The position numbers and the translations under genes are program-made. From the NCBI GenBank assembly GCA_021773565.1, contig JAJFJZ010000005.1, forward strand, positions 1 through 64,000: DNA of 64,000 nt. The letters run 5' to 3'. Positions 28,942 to 38,862 of this stretch are shown piece after piece. Under the pieces are notes generated by a model that saw only the letters and a list, made by a program, of their open reading frames with translations, was not told the DNA's origin and made no database searches. How positions within the stretch are numbered: the stretch's first letter is position 1; each line of letters begins with the position of its first letter. The DNA is from Gammaproteobacteria bacterium. GTDB lineage: Bacteria; Pseudomonadota; Gammaproteobacteria; Pseudomonadales; Azotimanducaceae.

Positions 28942-31566
28942 CTATAGTGTTCTCTCTACTTCTTTGGTGTCGAAAACCTCAATCTTGTCTCCCGGCTGTA
29001 CGTCGGTGTAATTCTTCACACCAATACCGCATTCAAGCCCGTTGCGCACCTCTGCAACATCGTCTTTAAAACGACGCAGGGATTCAAGTTCGCCTTCGTA
29101 AATAACAATATCATCACGCAGTACACGAATTTTTTTGTTGCGATGTATCGTACCTTCGATAACCATTGATCCGGCAATCTGGCCGAACTTGGGAGAACGG
29201 AATACGTCTCTTACCTCTGCCGTACCAATAATTTCTTCCCTGATTTCTGGCGCCAGCATACCCGACAACACGGCCTTGACATCATCAAGCAACTCATAAA
29301 TTACGCTGTAATAACGAAGCTCAAGACCTTCGCTGTCTATTACCTTTTTGGCCTGGCCGTCTGCTCGCACATTAAAACCAAAAATTACCGCCCCGGAAGT
29401 AACTGCGAGAACCACATCGGATTCTGTTATACCTCCTACTGCCGAGCGCACGATATTCACCTTAACTTCCTTGTTACCAAGGGCCAGCAGCGACTGGGTA
29501 ATAGCTTCGAGTGAACCTCTAACATCTGTTTTTATAACCAGGTTCATTACCCGCAGCTCACCTTCCTGCAGGTTTGAAAACAGGTTATCCATTCGCGCAG
29601 CCTGTTGTGCTGCCACGCGCTGGGTATCACTACGCGTTTTACGGAAATCGGCAACTTCACGGGCCTTTTTATCATCCGGGACTACCGAAAAATCATCTCC
29701 GGCTGAGGGGGTTCCCGAGAGTCCGAGTATCTCGACAGGAATAGAAGGACCAGCCTGCTTTATAGCTTCCCCTGCATCGTCCACCATGGCGCGAACCCGA
29801 CCATAAAACTCACCGGCAACCATAATCTGGCCCTGTTCAACGGTGCCGTTCTTAACCAGAACTGTTGCTACAGCCCCACGACCCCGATCAAGCCTTGCTT
29901 CAACAACAATGCCCCGTCCAGGTGCGTCCACCACTGCCGTTAGCTCAAGAAGTTCTGCCTGCAGCACCAGCGCTTCAAGCAGTTTATCCACACCATCACC
30001 GGTTATGGCTGAAACAGGTACAAACTGCGTGTCGCCACCCCAGTCATCTGGAATTACATCTTTGGCAGCCAGTTCATTTTTAACCCGATCCGGATCAGCG
30101 CCTTCAAGATCCATTTTGTTTACAGCAACTACAATAGGCACACCGGCAGATTTAGCGTGTTGAATCGCCTCTTCCGTTTGAGGCATCACGCCGTCATCGG
30201 CAGCAACCACAAGTACAACAATATCAGTAACCTGCGCACCACGTGCACGCATGGAGGTAAAGGCGGCATGTCCCGGAGTATCCAGAAAAGTAATGGCACC
30301 TGAATCTGTTTCCACATGATACGCACCTATATGCTGGGTTATGCCCCCGGCTTCTCCGGACACTACTTTACTCTTGCGTATGTAATCCAGGAGCGATGTC
30401 TTGCCGTGGTCTACATGCCCCATTACTGTAACAACAGCGCTGCGTGGCACCGCATCACCTTCCACGTTCAGAGATTCTTCAAGCGCTATTTCTACTGCGT
30501 CTTCACTGACGTATTTAACACCGTGGCCCATTTCTTCAACGAGTAATGTGGCAGTATCCTGATCAAGGCTCTGGTTGATGGTCGCCATTACGCCCATACC
30601 CATAAGAACCTTTAGTACTTCGCCCGCTTTTACAGACATCGACTGGGCCAGCTCACCTACTGTTGTCAGATCTCCAATCTCAACTTCCAGCTTTTTGAAT
30701 ACCGTGGGTACTTCAAACTGGCCACCGTGAGTTTCAACCGCAAGCGGCTTTTTATGCGCTCGACGCCGTCGACCCTTAAGAGAGATTTCTTTACGGCCAC
30801 TCCCTTTTCCGCGGTTATCGTAACGCCCGCCACCACGCTGGGAGCGCTTGCCAGGCCCGCTTTTCTCGGATGAAGTTTCTGCCGCCTGGGCTTTAAGACC
30901 AGCTTCTCTGGCCAGATCTTCCTGAGAAGGCTGGCGCGACTTTTCAGCTTCTGCACGGGCTTTTTGTTCGGCTTCTTCTTTCAGCCTTGATTCTTCGGCT
31001 TCCTTGCGCAATTGCGCATCAACAACGCGCTGCTCAGCAACCTTGTTAGTCTCTGTCTCGGCATTAATGCGAGCGGCATCCTGGGAGCGAATTTCTTCAG
31101 CCGCCAATTCGGTTTGCGAAAGTTTGCGAGCTGGCTGCTCAACTGCTTCCACAGGCTCAGCTTCTTTCTCAATGATTTCTGCTGGAACTTCAACCGGCAC
31201 TTCAACCGGCACTACGACAGGTTCTTCAACAACAAGAGCCGCTTCTTCCACTACTTCTTCCGGAACGGGTGTGCGTTTTACATAGGTGCGTTTTTTGCGC
31301 ACCTCAATTGCAACCTTTTTACCCTTACCACCCTGGCCAGAGTTTAGTACCGTGCGAGTATTACGTTTGAGCGTAATCTTGGTTGGTGCGCGCGTTGTAC
31401 CACCGTGACTTGTCTTCAAGGCACTCAACAGTAGTTGTTTGTCCTCATCAGAAACCGCATCGCTTGCCTTCTTCTGCTTCAAACCGGCATCATTTAACTG
31501 CTGCAGCAGTCTGTCCACGGATGTCCCCACGGATTCTGCAAGTTCTGTAACAGTTACATCTGCCAT
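28942..31566 (-). CDS. infB: Translation initiation factor IF-2
   Basis: An 874-aa GTPase that brings initiator tRNA to the 30S subunit. An IF2-N domain lies at residues 1-55, then a long charged Ala/Glu/Pro-rich linker (about 85-290). The G domain has [14 protein letters not shown] (P-loop), DTPGHAAF and NKMDLEG, and is followed by domains II to IV. AGG-AGA Shine-Dalgarno precedes the ATG. The matching initiator tRNA gene is at 38.8 kb, and nusA is just upstream. Confidence 0.98.
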   Translation of the reverse strand: MADVTVTELAESVGTSVDRLLQQLNDAGLKQKKASDAVSDEDKQLLLSALKTSHGGTTRAPTKITLKRNTRTVLNSGQGGKGKKVAIEVRKKRTYVKRTPVPEEVVEEAALVVEEPVVVPVEVPVEVPAEIIEKEAEPVEAVEQPARKLSQTELAAEEIRSQDAARINAETETNKVAEQRVVDAQLRKEAEESRLKEEAEQKARAEAEKSRQPSQEDLAREAGLKAQAAETSSEKSGPGKRSQRGGGRYDNRGKGSGRKEISLKGRRRRAHKKPLAVETHGGQFEVPTVFKKLEVEIGDLTTVGELAQSMSVKAGEVLKVLMGMGVMATINQSLDQDTATLLVEEMGHGVKYVSEDAVEIALEESLNVEGDAVPRSAVVTVMGHVDHGKTSLLDYIRKSKVVSGEAGGITQHIGAYHVETDSGAITFLDTPGHAAFTSMRARGAQVTDIVVLVVAADDGVMPQTEEAIQHAKSAGVPIVVAVNKMDLEGADPDRVKNELAAKDVIPDDWGGDTQFVPVSAITGDGVDKLLEALVLQAELLELTAVVDAPGRGIVVEARLDRGRGAVATVLVKNGTVEQGQIMVAGEFYGRVRAMVDDAGEAIKQAGPSIPVEILGLSGTPSAGDDFSVVPDDKKAREVADFRKTRSDTQRVAAQQAARMDNLFSNLQEGELRVMNLVIKTDVRGSLEAITQSLLALGNKEVKVNIVRSAVGGITESDVVLAVTSGAVIFGFNVRADGQAKKVIDSEGLELRYYSVIYELLDDVKAVLSGMLAPEIREEIIGTAEVRDVFRSPKFGQIAGSMVIEGTIHRNKKIRVLRDDIVIYEGELESLRRFKDDVAEVRNGLECGIGVKNYTDVQPGDKIEVFDTKEVERTL

Positions 31567-31613
31567 CTATTTCTCCTGCCGAAAATACTTCTGGTTTCGG
31601 CCAATTAGCACTT

Positions 31614-33146
31614 CTATTCTTTTACTTCTGCTGCTGCTTCTGCAGCATCGGCTTCTGCAAACCACGGGGCACGTGCCGCCATGATTAAGGCAGAAGCCCG
31701 CTCTTCATCAATGTCTATGACATCCGTTACATCCACAACCGCCTGTTCTGCCAGGTCTTCCTGTGTGATGATTGCATTGGCCGCCAGTTGAAAAGCAAGC
31801 TTTCGATCCATACCTTCCAGCGCTAACAAATCTTCCGCTGGTTGCACATCGCCCAACTCTTCTTCGCTGGCAATAGCCTTCGTCAACAGAGCATCCTTGG
31901 CCCGAAGCCTGAGCTCCTGAACAATTTCTTCATCAAATCCTTCGATAGCCACCATTTCTTCCAATGGCACGTAGGCAACTTCATCCAGCGTGGTAAATCC
32001 TTCATCAACCAATACTCCGGCAACATCTTCATCCACCCCGAGTACGTCCATGAAGTTACGGATAAACTTGTCCGCTTCCTCTTCCTGTTTTTCTGCCGCG
32101 TCCTGCTCGGAAAGAATGTTTAGCGTCCAGCCTGTTAACTCGCTGGCAAGCCGCACATTTTGTCCACCCCGGCCTATAGCCTGGGCCAGGTTTTCCTCAT
32201 CTACGGCGATATCCATGGTCTGGCTTTCTTCATCCTGAACAATGGATACTATTTCTGCCGGTGCCATGGCATTAATGGCCAGCTGGGCAGGGTTATCGTC
32301 CCACAGAACAATATCAATACGCTCGCCCGCCAGTTCCCCTGATACAGCCTGTACACGTGAACCACGCATGCCAACACAGGCACCAACGGGGTCTATTCGA
32401 CCATCGTTGGTTTTTACCGCTATTTTTGCGCGCGAGCCAGGGTCTCTGGCTGCACACTTGATTTCGATGATACTTTCCGCAATCTCCGGAACTTCCAGCT
32501 TAAACAGCTCTATCAACATTTCGGATGAGGTGCGTGTAAGAATAAGCTGCGGACCCCGTGCTTCCGGATTAACTTCCAGCAGCAAGGCACGCAATCTGTC
32601 ATTCGTTCTGAAATTCTCACGCGCTATCAGGTTTTCCCGCGTAAGAATGGCTTCTGCGTTTTTGCCAAGATCTACTATGATCGCTTCGCGTGTTACACGC
32701 TTCACAGTTCCATTTACCAATTCACCCAGACGGGACTCGTATTCGGCGACCACCAGTGCACGCTCGGCTTCGCGAACTTTTTGCACAATAACCTGTTTTG
32801 CCGCCTGCGCTGCAATGCGACCAAAGGCTACCGACTCAACGGCTTCTTCCCAGCTTCCACCCAACTCAAGGTCTGAAGATTTTTCTTTAGCCTGCTCAAG
32901 TGTGAGCTGCGCATCGGGGTTGCGAAACTCTTCCTCGAGCGCTTCAGGATCTACCACTGCCCATGTGCGCACGGTGTCATACGCTCCGGTAGAACGGTCT
33001 ATGCTTACCCGGAACTCAGCCTGTTCGCGATACTTTTTCTTTGTGGCAGACGCCAGCGCAAGTTCGAGCGCGTCGAAAATAATATCCTTGGAAACCCCCT
33101 TCTCGTGAGAAACGGTTTCTACAACTAAAAGCAATTCTTTGCTCAT
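31614..33146 (-). CDS. nusA: Transcription termination/antitermination factor NusA
   Basis: A 510-aa RNA polymerase-associated factor. It has an N-terminal RNAP-binding domain (1-130), S1 (about 135-200, [17 protein letters not shown]), KH1 and KH2 ([14 protein letters not shown] and [18 protein letters not shown]), and two acidic C-terminal repeats typical of gammaproteobacteria. With boxA sites in the rrn leader it takes part in rRNA antitermination. It follows rimP by 13 nt. Confidence 0.98.
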   Translation of the reverse strand: MSKELLLVVETVSHEKGVSKDIIFDALELALASATKKKYREQAEFRVSIDRSTGAYDTVRTWAVVDPEALEEEFRNPDAQLTLEQAKEKSSDLELGGSWEEAVESVAFGRIAAQAAKQVIVQKVREAERALVVAEYESRLGELVNGTVKRVTREAIIVDLGKNAEAILTRENLIARENFRTNDRLRALLLEVNPEARGPQLILTRTSSEMLIELFKLEVPEIAESIIEIKCAARDPGSRAKIAVKTNDGRIDPVGACVGMRGSRVQAVSGELAGERIDIVLWDDNPAQLAINAMAPAEIVSIVQDEESQTMDIAVDEENLAQAIGRGGQNVRLASELTGWTLNILSEQDAAEKQEEEADKFIRNFMDVLGVDEDVAGVLVDEGFTTLDEVAYVPLEEMVAIEGFDEEIVQELRLRAKDALLTKAIASEEELGDVQPAEDLLALEGMDRKLAFQLAANAIITQEDLAEQAVVDVTDVIDIDEERASALIMAARAPWFAEADAAEAAAEVKE

Positions 33147-33159
33147 ATCTCAATTTCAC

Positions 33160-33618
33160 TCAATCATACTGCGGCATGACTCTGGCACGCTGCACGTTTT
33201 CAACAGGAAAGCAGAACTCCAAATCATCGATCTGCATCACTACTTCATCGTCTCTAAAACCTACTATCTGGCCGACAAATTTCCGCTTACCCTCAAACGG
33301 AAAATTGAGCCGTAAATTAATCGTTTGCCCCACATTGGCAGCATACTGCTCACCCTTGAACAAAAGGCGATCCATTCCGGGCGAGGAAACTTCCAGTGTA
33401 TAGGCAGACTTAATCTGGTCCTCTACATCCAGCAAGGCACTTACCTCCTGGCTCACCTCACTGCAATGGTCTACCGAAATGCCATCCGCGTGTTCTATAA
33501 ATATCCGCAGTGTCGTAAAACGACCCTGGGGTTTGTATTCGATACCCCAGATATGGCAGCCCAGCGACTCAACGGTCGGGCTTAACAATGTCTCTAATTC
33601 TTGCTCTTTACTATTCAT
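33160..33618 (-). CDS. rimP: Ribosome maturation factor RimP
   Basis: A 152-aa protein needed for 30S assembly (E. coli 150 aa). The signatures VESLGCHIWGIEY and YTLEVSSPGMDRLL are present. The start at 33618 (MNSKEQELE) fits the family; the open frame upstream only reads through the terminator hairpin. First gene of the rimP-nusA-infB-rbfA-truB-rpsO-pnp operon. Confidence 0.95.
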   Translation of the reverse strand: MNSKEQELETLLSPTVESLGCHIWGIEYKPQGRFTTLRIFIEHADGISVDHCSEVSQEVSALLDVEDQIKSAYTLEVSSPGMDRLLFKGEQYAANVGQTINLRLNFPFEGKRKFVGQIVGFRDDEVVMQIDDLEFCFPVENVQRARVMPQYD

Positions 33619-33635
33619 ATACTTTCTATCAGGTA

Positions 33636-33657
33636 TAAAAAATGGGCTAATGCCCAT
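33636..33657 (-). terminator. Leader terminator/attenuator 1 upstream of rimP
   Basis: On the minus strand, ATGGGC-ATTA-GCCCAT (33642-33657) is followed by TTTTTTA. The hairpin ends 17 nt before the rimP ATG, too close for a promoter after it, so it must act as an attenuator on transcripts from upstream. Confidence 0.7.
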
Positions 33658-33660
33658 GAA

Positions 33661-33681
33661 TAAAAAACCCCTCGCAAGGGG
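33661..33681 (-). terminator. Leader terminator/attenuator 2 upstream of rimP
   Basis: On the minus strand, CCCCT-TGCG-AGGGG (33668-33681) is followed by TTTTTTA. Together with the hairpin at 33642-33657 it makes two consecutive intrinsic terminators in the rimP leader. Confidence 0.72.
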
Positions 33682-33799
33682 CCTACCTCATAATTTATTC
33701 GCGGGGCTGCTCATAACCACCACAATTTGCTGCACTTTTTGTCACAAAACAGTACCCAAATTGCTCGCCGCAAGCATGTTACTTTCCATAACGGAGGGA

Positions 33800-33817
33800 G
33801 CCCACGCTTCAGTGGGC
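33800..33817 (-). other. 5'-end hairpin of the rimP operon leader
   Basis: GCCCAC (33800-33805) and GTGGGC (33812-33817) pair around a 6-nt loop. This is essentially at the predicted transcription start of the rimP promoter, so the mRNA would begin with a stable stem-loop, a feature that often protects leaders from 5'-dependent decay. Confidence 0.5.
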
Positions 33818-33821
33818 GCGG

Positions 33822-33851
33822 ATTATACCTGTAAAACCTGCATTACCACAA
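33822..33851 (-). promoter_or_regulatory. Sigma-70 promoter of the rimP operon
   Basis: On the minus strand, -35 TTGTGG (33846-33851) and -10 TATAAT (33822-33827) are 18 bp apart. Predicted start is near 33815, giving a leader of about 200 nt before rimP. The rest of this gene-free stretch (33682-33984) shows only the 5' hairpin and no further gene. Confidence 0.7.
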
Positions 33852-33984
33852 CGAAGGTCGGGGCCAAGAGACGAAAAAGACACGAAAAAGAGGCGATTAT
33901 CGGAGCGAAAAAACAGCAAAAAGGACTGAATTGGCAGATCACGCCAAAACGCGGGCTAACCGTCTACCCACAGACCACACAATG

Positions 33985-34431
33985 TCACCCCCGTGTCGAC
34001 TTTTGAAACAGCCAGGCAGATAAAAGCCACAGTGTGGTAAAGAAAGCGGTCAGAACCAGAACATCCCGCGGCCAGACCGGGCCTGTTGCCCCCAAATCCG
34101 CAGAGATGGCAACTATGGCGACCAAAGTCTGGGCCAGTGCCACAGCACACAAGGTCCACGCCAATCCACGGGCCTGGAAGCGCACGATGATAGCACCGAA
34201 GACCCCGATTGCAGCCACGCCTATATACAGCATGTTGGCATCATTGTTGGCATCCCCAATGATCCCTACTGCACCATTCACCCACACAAGCAGAAACGCG
34301 GCCACAAGCGCGACGCCGCAAGCCCACTTGTATGCGCTACTTTCAGTACTATTGAAGGCCTTCCACAAGAGAAACCCCACACCGCCCAAAAGCGCGATAA
34401 AGACCACGAAATCAGTAATGTCCCAGTTCAA
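33985..34431 (-). CDS. Small four-helix membrane protein, unknown function
   Basis: A 148-aa, very hydrophobic protein with four predicted transmembrane segments (about 8-24, 36-56, 66-84 and 92-142 in part). The invariant-looking LVWVNGAVGIIG and a short loop GDANNDANMLY lie between helices 2 and 3. Similar small proteins occur in many bacteria without assigned function. The start is TTG, preceded by a strong GGAGG five nt upstream. It is the last gene of a four-gene minus-strand cluster, 58 nt after the methyltransferase-like gene. Confidence 0.75.
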   Translation of the reverse strand: MNWDITDFVVFIALLGGVGFLLWKAFNSTESSAYKWACGVALVAAFLLVWVNGAVGIIGDANNDANMLYIGVAAIGVFGAIIVRFQARGLAWTLCAVALAQTLVAIVAISADLGATGPVWPRDVLVLTAFFTTLWLLSAWLFQKSTRG

Positions 34432-34489
34432 CGGCGCCTCCGATAGTTATTCTGTACCTGGTGATCTTATCGTAAATTGGCCTAATCGT

Positions 34490-35269
34490 TTATTCAAACA
34501 AGCGGCGAAATTTTTCCACCGAAACAAGACGCAATAGTTCGTTACGATTATTGGAAAACACCCTCCAGTCGTGGTAATCAAGGGAGGATAAATCCATTCG
34601 GGGCGGGACATCCTGCATTTGCGACCATCGCCTGGTCTTTTCAAAGACCACACCTACTCCCCAATCTGTGTCAACAACAAAATAGTCCAGTTCAGGTCGT
34701 GACGAAACAAAGTCAAGGAATGCCAGGTACGTTACACCGAGCCACATATCGTCCTGAAATTCACTAGTGGTCAGTTTTTTCTTTGGTGGATTACAATCAT
34801 GCACGACCATGGCTCCACCGCTTTTGACCAGACGAATGCCATAATCAAGATTGATCATGGACGCCTCAAAACTATGGTAGGGGTCCACAAATACGACATC
34901 GAATTGCGCGCCCGCCTCAAGCAATTCTTCAAGCTGTGGTTCGCCGGTTAAATCAGCAGAGCGGTCATCATCACCATCCACCATATTGTACATAATGCGA
35001 TTTAAGGAGCTGAACACCTCTCTGGAAACAGCCTTGTACATGTGTCCGGTGGTTCTGGTCGCTACTTCCAGATAAGAACTGCCTGCCACGTGTGTTCCCA
35101 GAATATTGCTAATATCCGCTTTGGTAAGGCCGGGTTTGCGGTTTTTTGGATCAAATACTGCAGCAATACTTCGCCTGGTTTTCTTTCGCCAACGCAGCCA
35201 TCGATCTTTCCAGCGTTTAACACCGTAGTAGATTTTTCTCAGGGGCGTTTTGAGGGAAGGCCTGCTCAT
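34490..35269 (-). CDS. Class I SAM-dependent methyltransferase-like protein
   Basis: A 259-aa protein with a basic N-terminal 45 residues (KRWKDRWLRWRKKTRR). A Methyltransf_24-like Rossmann core follows: SYLEVATRTTGHMY as motif I, DVVFVDPYHSFEASMINLDYG as the motif IV region, and GGAMVVHDCNPPKK. The SAM-binding glycines of motif I are replaced (EVATRTTG rather than ExGxGxG), so activity is uncertain. Such proteins often modify glycans or surface molecules. Between the CRTAC1-like gene and a small membrane protein gene on the same strand. Confidence 0.65.
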   Translation of the reverse strand: MSRPSLKTPLRKIYYGVKRWKDRWLRWRKKTRRSIAAVFDPKNRKPGLTKADISNILGTHVAGSSYLEVATRTTGHMYKAVSREVFSSLNRIMYNMVDGDDDRSADLTGEPQLEELLEAGAQFDVVFVDPYHSFEASMINLDYGIRLVKSGGAMVVHDCNPPKKKLTTSEFQDDMWLGVTYLAFLDFVSSRPELDYFVVDTDWGVGVVFEKTRRWSQMQDVPPRMDLSSLDYHDWRVFSNNRNELLRLVSVEKFRRLFE

Positions 35270-35317
35270 GATGCAACAAGCTTAACGCATCTGGCTGCGC
35301 GCAGGGAGACGAACTAA

Positions 35318-36922
35318 TCAAAATGTCAGTAGTTGATTTCGAAAGTCGCCCCCACGTTCTACCCGGGTGCCATCAATGAATTTGACAGACACGTTTGAAA
35401 CGCGTGCCTGGCCGAGTCCAAAGGTCATGATGTGTGATGGATCAGAGCCAAGCCCCTCGCCAGAGACAAATGGTCTGGTTAACGTACTGCCATCGTTCAA
35501 TGTTATTTCAACGGTGGCCGCGATCGCTGAAGCCCGATTTGGCAGCTTTACCTTCAGGTAACCGGCGTCCCCACCACGGCTGATAAAGGCCTGGGAGCGG
35601 CCAGAAAGATTTACATGCACGATGTCCGGGTAACCGTCGCCATTAAAATCGGCGAATATGGGTGCTATTGAATATCGCCTGTTTACAACGCCTGCTTCCT
35701 TACCAACAGCAGCAAATTGCCCCTGGGTGTTTTGAATCAGCAAGCGACCAGGGGCACGCAGGAACGGCAGCTTCTGTGGCGGCAGACCGATGTAGTTTTC
35801 AGAAACGATTAGATCGTCGCGTCCATCAAGGTTCAGGTCTTCAAAGGACAAACCCCATGAAAATTCGTAGTCGGCAATCCTGGCTCTATCAGCGACATCC
35901 TCAAACTCAAATTGTCCCTTGTTCTTAAACAGCAGCCACTTCCAGTTATTCACCTGATCATCCCTCAAGTCGCCCCGAACTAAAAAATTGGGTGGCGTAC
36001 TGCCAACATTGGAGAAAGCAAAATCGACCAGTCCGTCATTATTGTAGTCACCCACGGCAATACCCATTGGGTAACTGTAAGAACTACTGTTCGGATTGTC
36101 GCGATTAACAAAGGTACCGTCGCCACGGTTTTTCCAGGTGCGCACCTGTCCGGTATCGTGCGCCACGACCAGGTCCTCAAAGCCATCCTGGTCAATATCT
36201 ACGAATATCCCCATAAAGGTATTATGTACGTACGTAAGGCCCGCTTTATCGGTCACGTCTTCAAAGGTATTGTCACCACGATTCAAAAACAGGCGACTGC
36301 TACCGCCATAACCTTTTTTATTAAAGATGTTTTGACCTTCGACCAGGTCCAGTCGGATGTATCCGGCGACGAACAAGTCGAAGTGTCCGTCACGATTAAG
36401 ATCTGCAACACCAACAGACAAGGGCGTGGTATTAACGGGAATATCCAGTGGCAGCTTTTCGTTTGAGAATGAGTGGCCTTGATTGCGATGAAGCCAAACA
36501 CCGTCAGTTCGACTCACAATCAGATCATCAAGTCCGTCACCGTCGGTATCGATCACCGAGGCACCAAAGCTCGCCGACTCCATTGTTTTTACAGGACCGG
36601 CTACAGACGGTATTTCCTGAAAAGACCCATCGGCGAATCGAAATAAACCGTCTAATTGACCCGGTCCACCGCCAAGAAACAACTCCTCAATTCCGTCGTT
36701 ATCGATGTCAATAATGGCACTGGCGGCGAAGGGATGGGCTGTAGAAAAATCATTGCTCTGATCGAAGGGAATCTCGAGTGTCGAGTATCCTGGGATATCC
36801 ACCCCATCTGTAGAAACCTGGTAGTCGATGCGGCTATCGGCAAGCCCCATGCCGATCACAGCAAGCATCACGAGCAGGACCACAGCGCCCAGTCCACCAA
36901 GCATTTGTTTTAAAAGTTTCAT
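35318..36922 (-). CDS. Exported FG-GAP/VCBS repeat protein with ASPIC/UnbV C terminus (CRTAC1-like)
   Basis: A 534-aa protein. The N terminus is a signal or anchor (about 5-28, LGAVVLLVMLAVIGMGL). At least seven FG-GAP/VCBS blades follow, each with a Ca-binding D-x-D/N-x-D-G motif (DIDNDGIEE, DTDGDGLDD, DLNRDGHFD, DIDQDGFED, DYNNDGLVD, DLNLDGRDD, DFNGDGYPD), predicting a beta-propeller. The C-terminal 75 residues match the ASPIC/UnbV domain. Family members are secreted or surface proteins of unclear function. I chose the ATG at 36922, 4 nt after the upstream gene, over an upstream TTG inside that gene. Confidence 0.85.
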   Translation of the reverse strand: MKLLKQMLGGLGAVVLLVMLAVIGMGLADSRIDYQVSTDGVDIPGYSTLEIPFDQSNDFSTAHPFAASAIIDIDNDGIEELFLGGGPGQLDGLFRFADGSFQEIPSVAGPVKTMESASFGASVIDTDGDGLDDLIVSRTDGVWLHRNQGHSFSNEKLPLDIPVNTTPLSVGVADLNRDGHFDLFVAGYIRLDLVEGQNIFNKKGYGGSSRLFLNRGDNTFEDVTDKAGLTYVHNTFMGIFVDIDQDGFEDLVVAHDTGQVRTWKNRGDGTFVNRDNPNSSSYSYPMGIAVGDYNNDGLVDFAFSNVGSTPPNFLVRGDLRDDQVNNWKWLLFKNKGQFEFEDVADRARIADYEFSWGLSFEDLNLDGRDDLIVSENYIGLPPQKLPFLRAPGRLLIQNTQGQFAAVGKEAGVVNRRYSIAPIFADFNGDGYPDIVHVNLSGRSQAFISRGGDAGYLKVKLPNRASAIAATVEITLNDGSTLTRPFVSGEGLGSDPSHIMTFGLGQARVSNVSVKFIDGTRVERGGDFRNQLLTF

Positions 36923-36926
36923 CAGT

Positions 36927-37571
36927 TCAGACTCTCCGTTTTCGTGCAATCACAATGGATGCAGCAAAGAAAATAAAAAAAGCAATATTGAGCGCAATTG
37001 GCATGAAGTATTTCCCCAGTTCCGGTGCCACGACGTAAACAACAAAACTCACAATGATCAAAAGAATTGGGTTAAGTAGCGCCATCCACCTTGGGTAGTA
37101 GCTTCGGCCAGTCAAGACGAGCCATATGTAGATGACAGACAACAGTAAAACTGCAATACGAATAACCTGCAACAGTGTCTCATAGCGAAAATTGTACAGA
37201 GCTACTAGTGGCTCGATCTCAGGCGTAACCGGCACGTTAATCAGCGCACTAATGCTTGCTCTCGAGCCGATCCACACCGCGCCCACGGCAAATCCGTAAG
37301 CAGCGATAAGAAACGCAGCCAATGACCAGGCCTCACCTGCGGGACGTAACATCAATCGAATGTGCCATGCGCCCACTAAATACAGCGGTGCACCGAACAC
37401 ACCGATGAAATGGCCAAGTGTGGTTCGTTCAGCCGAGATCCCGGAGAAAAACTGGAACTCGGGTCCAAATCGGGCCAGGGCATCATAGTGCAGAATGAAT
37501 TCTCCCGTACCTGTTAAGGCGGCAGCCAGCAGGCCAACCAGGCCTGTGGTAATGACGGTTGATTTTGTCAT
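36927..37571 (-). CDS. Multi-pass membrane protein, unknown function (DUF6796-like)
   Basis: A 214-aa protein with six probable membrane segments. Visible motifs are GEFILHYD in the first loop, GVFGAPLYLVGAWHI (helix 2-3) and RYETLLQVIRIAVLLLSVIYIW. The pattern recalls proteins labelled DUF6796, but I am not sure of that assignment. First gene of the minus-strand four-gene cluster, translationally adjacent to the CRTAC1-like gene and divergent from the ECF sigma factor gene across 221 bp. Confidence 0.65.
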   Translation of the reverse strand: MTKSTVITTGLVGLLAAALTGTGEFILHYDALARFGPEFQFFSGISAERTTLGHFIGVFGAPLYLVGAWHIRLMLRPAGEAWSLAAFLIAAYGFAVGAVWIGSRASISALINVPVTPEIEPLVALYNFRYETLLQVIRIAVLLLSVIYIWLVLTGRSYYPRWMALLNPILLIIVSFVVYVVAPELGKYFMPIALNIAFFIFFAASIVIARKRRV

Positions 37572-37718
37572 GGTGAATCACCAGCCAACCAGGAAGGTCG
37601 CCTCACAACCACGCCCCTGAGGTACACACATCCTGAAATTCATACTATCCTCCACACGGGTTACAATTGAATCGCTGAGTGATATAGACGTTTGGGATAC
37701 GCAATCGGTTACACTCAG

Positions 37719-37743
37719 CCGGAGAAAAAGGTGCGCTCTCCGG
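37719..37743. repeat. Inverted repeat in the ECF/membrane-gene divergent region
   Basis: CCGGAGA (37719-37725) and TCTCCGG (37737-37743) are perfect inverted copies 11 nt apart, about 50 bp upstream of the ECF sigma gene. It could be an operator or an mRNA hairpin. No matching -10/-35 was convincingly placed. Confidence 0.4.
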
Positions 37744-37792
37744 CCTATTGACACGGCTCTGAGCGCTATTCGTCAACTAACAATGCACCTCA

Positions 37793-38386
37793 ATGACCAA
37801 AGAACATTCAAAATCGGTAGAAACGACACCCTCGTCTGTCGGCGATGACGCCGAGCAGCTGGTTCGCGACAACATCGGGTGGATGTTGTTGTTGGCCGAT
37901 CGATTGCTGCGCGATCGCGCACTGGCAGAAGATGCAGTACAGGCGGCGTTTATGGCAGCGTTTCGCGGATTGGCAAACTTTGAGGGACGCTCCAGCCTTA
38001 AAACCTGGCTACACCGGATTACCGTGAACGCAGCGCTCGACATACTCCGCCAGGTTAAACGACGTGCAGAACAACCCATTGACGAACATTTACCTGAATT
38101 CGATTCATACGAATGCCGCATTGAGGCACCCTGGGCCCATATGGCCTCAGTGGATGAAATATTAGAAAGCGAAGACCTGCACGATCGCGTGCATAAAGCC
38201 ATTGGCGAGCTTCCGGACGGGTACCGTAACGTTTTACAGCTTCGAGACGTCGAAGGCTATAATACAAGCGAAGTAGCCGAGCTACTTGGGATATCTGAAA
38301 CCAACGTTAAGGTGCGTCTTCACCGAGCGAGGGCTGTGCTTAAAAAGCTACTAGAGCCGATTCTGCGACGGGAGGTACAGCCATGA
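37793..38386 (+). CDS. ECF-type RNA polymerase sigma factor
   Basis: A 197-aa sigma-70 family protein with regions 2 and 4 only. Region 2 spans about 25-95 (RDRALAEDAVQAAFMAAFRGLANFEGRSSLKTWLHRITVNAALD). Region 4 spans about 140-190 (LPDGYRNVLQLRDVEGYNTSEVAELLGISETNVKVRLHRARAVL). It overlaps the following zinc anti-sigma gene by 4 nt (ATGA), the usual ECF/anti-sigma pairing. The divergent membrane/CRTAC1-like cluster is a natural candidate for its regulon, which is an inference from position only. Confidence 0.93.
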   Translation: MTKEHSKSVETTPSSVGDDAEQLVRDNIGWMLLLADRLLRDRALAEDAVQAAFMAAFRGLANFEGRSSLKTWLHRITVNAALDILRQVKRRAEQPIDEHLPEFDSYECRIEAPWAHMASVDEILESEDLHDRVHKAIGELPDGYRNVLQLRDVEGYNTSEVAELLGISETNVKVRLHRARAVLKKLLEPILRREVQP

Positions 38387-38694
38387 CCTTATTTAGCACA
38401 ACCGGTGTTCGGCGCTGGCTAAAAGGCATGATGCTCAAACATATGCATCGCATGATCACCTGCCGGGAGTTCGAAGAATTCGTTTTGCGCTACCTGGAGG
38501 GTGAACTGAGTGACCGACAACGCTCTGTTTTTGAATGGCATTTACGTCTTTGTCGTGAGTGCCGTGAATACCTGGCAGCCTATAAACGCACCCTCGAGAT
38601 CACGACCGCGGTGATGGCGCCCCCCAATGCGCCGGTGCTGGACGAGGTTCCCGAAGACCTCATCAAAGCGATACTTGAAGCGCGCAAACATTGA
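38383..38694 (+). CDS. Zinc-binding anti-sigma factor (zf-HC2/ZAS type)
   Basis: A 103-aa protein with an anti-sigma zinc motif HxxxCxxC at H53-C57-C60 and an additional Cys at C27, the RsrA/ChrR-like ZAS pattern. No transmembrane segment is seen, so it should be a soluble cytoplasmic anti-sigma factor that may sense oxidative or zinc stress. Overlaps the ECF sigma gene by 4 nt. Confidence 0.85.
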   Translation: MTLFSTTGVRRWLKGMMLKHMHRMITCREFEEFVLRYLEGELSDRQRSVFEWHLRLCRECREYLAAYKRTLEITTAVMAPPNAPVLDEVPEDLIKAILEARKH

Positions 38695-38734
38695 TGTAAA
38701 CCAGACAAAGCGATTTCTGGGAGAAACGCTGCGC

Positions 38735-38769
38735 AAAAAAAAGCCCGGTACAAGACCGGGCTTTCATTT
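38735..38769. terminator. Bidirectional intrinsic terminator (anti-sigma / tRNA-fMet)
   Basis: GCCCGGT (38743-38749) and ACCGGGC (38755-38761) pair around ACAAG. On the minus strand a run of eight T follows, ending tRNA-fMet transcription. On the + strand TTTCATTTTTT ends the sigma/anti-sigma transcript. Confidence 0.9.
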
Positions 38770-38771
38770 TT

Positions 38772-38848
<77 letters not shown>

Positions 38849-38862
38849 TCAGCAAGGCCGCG

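Noticed and set aside
32242-33108. A 288-codon plus-strand frame opposite nusA
   Set aside because: Antisense shadow of nusA, Ser/Arg-rich, with no family features and no plausible ribosome-binding site.
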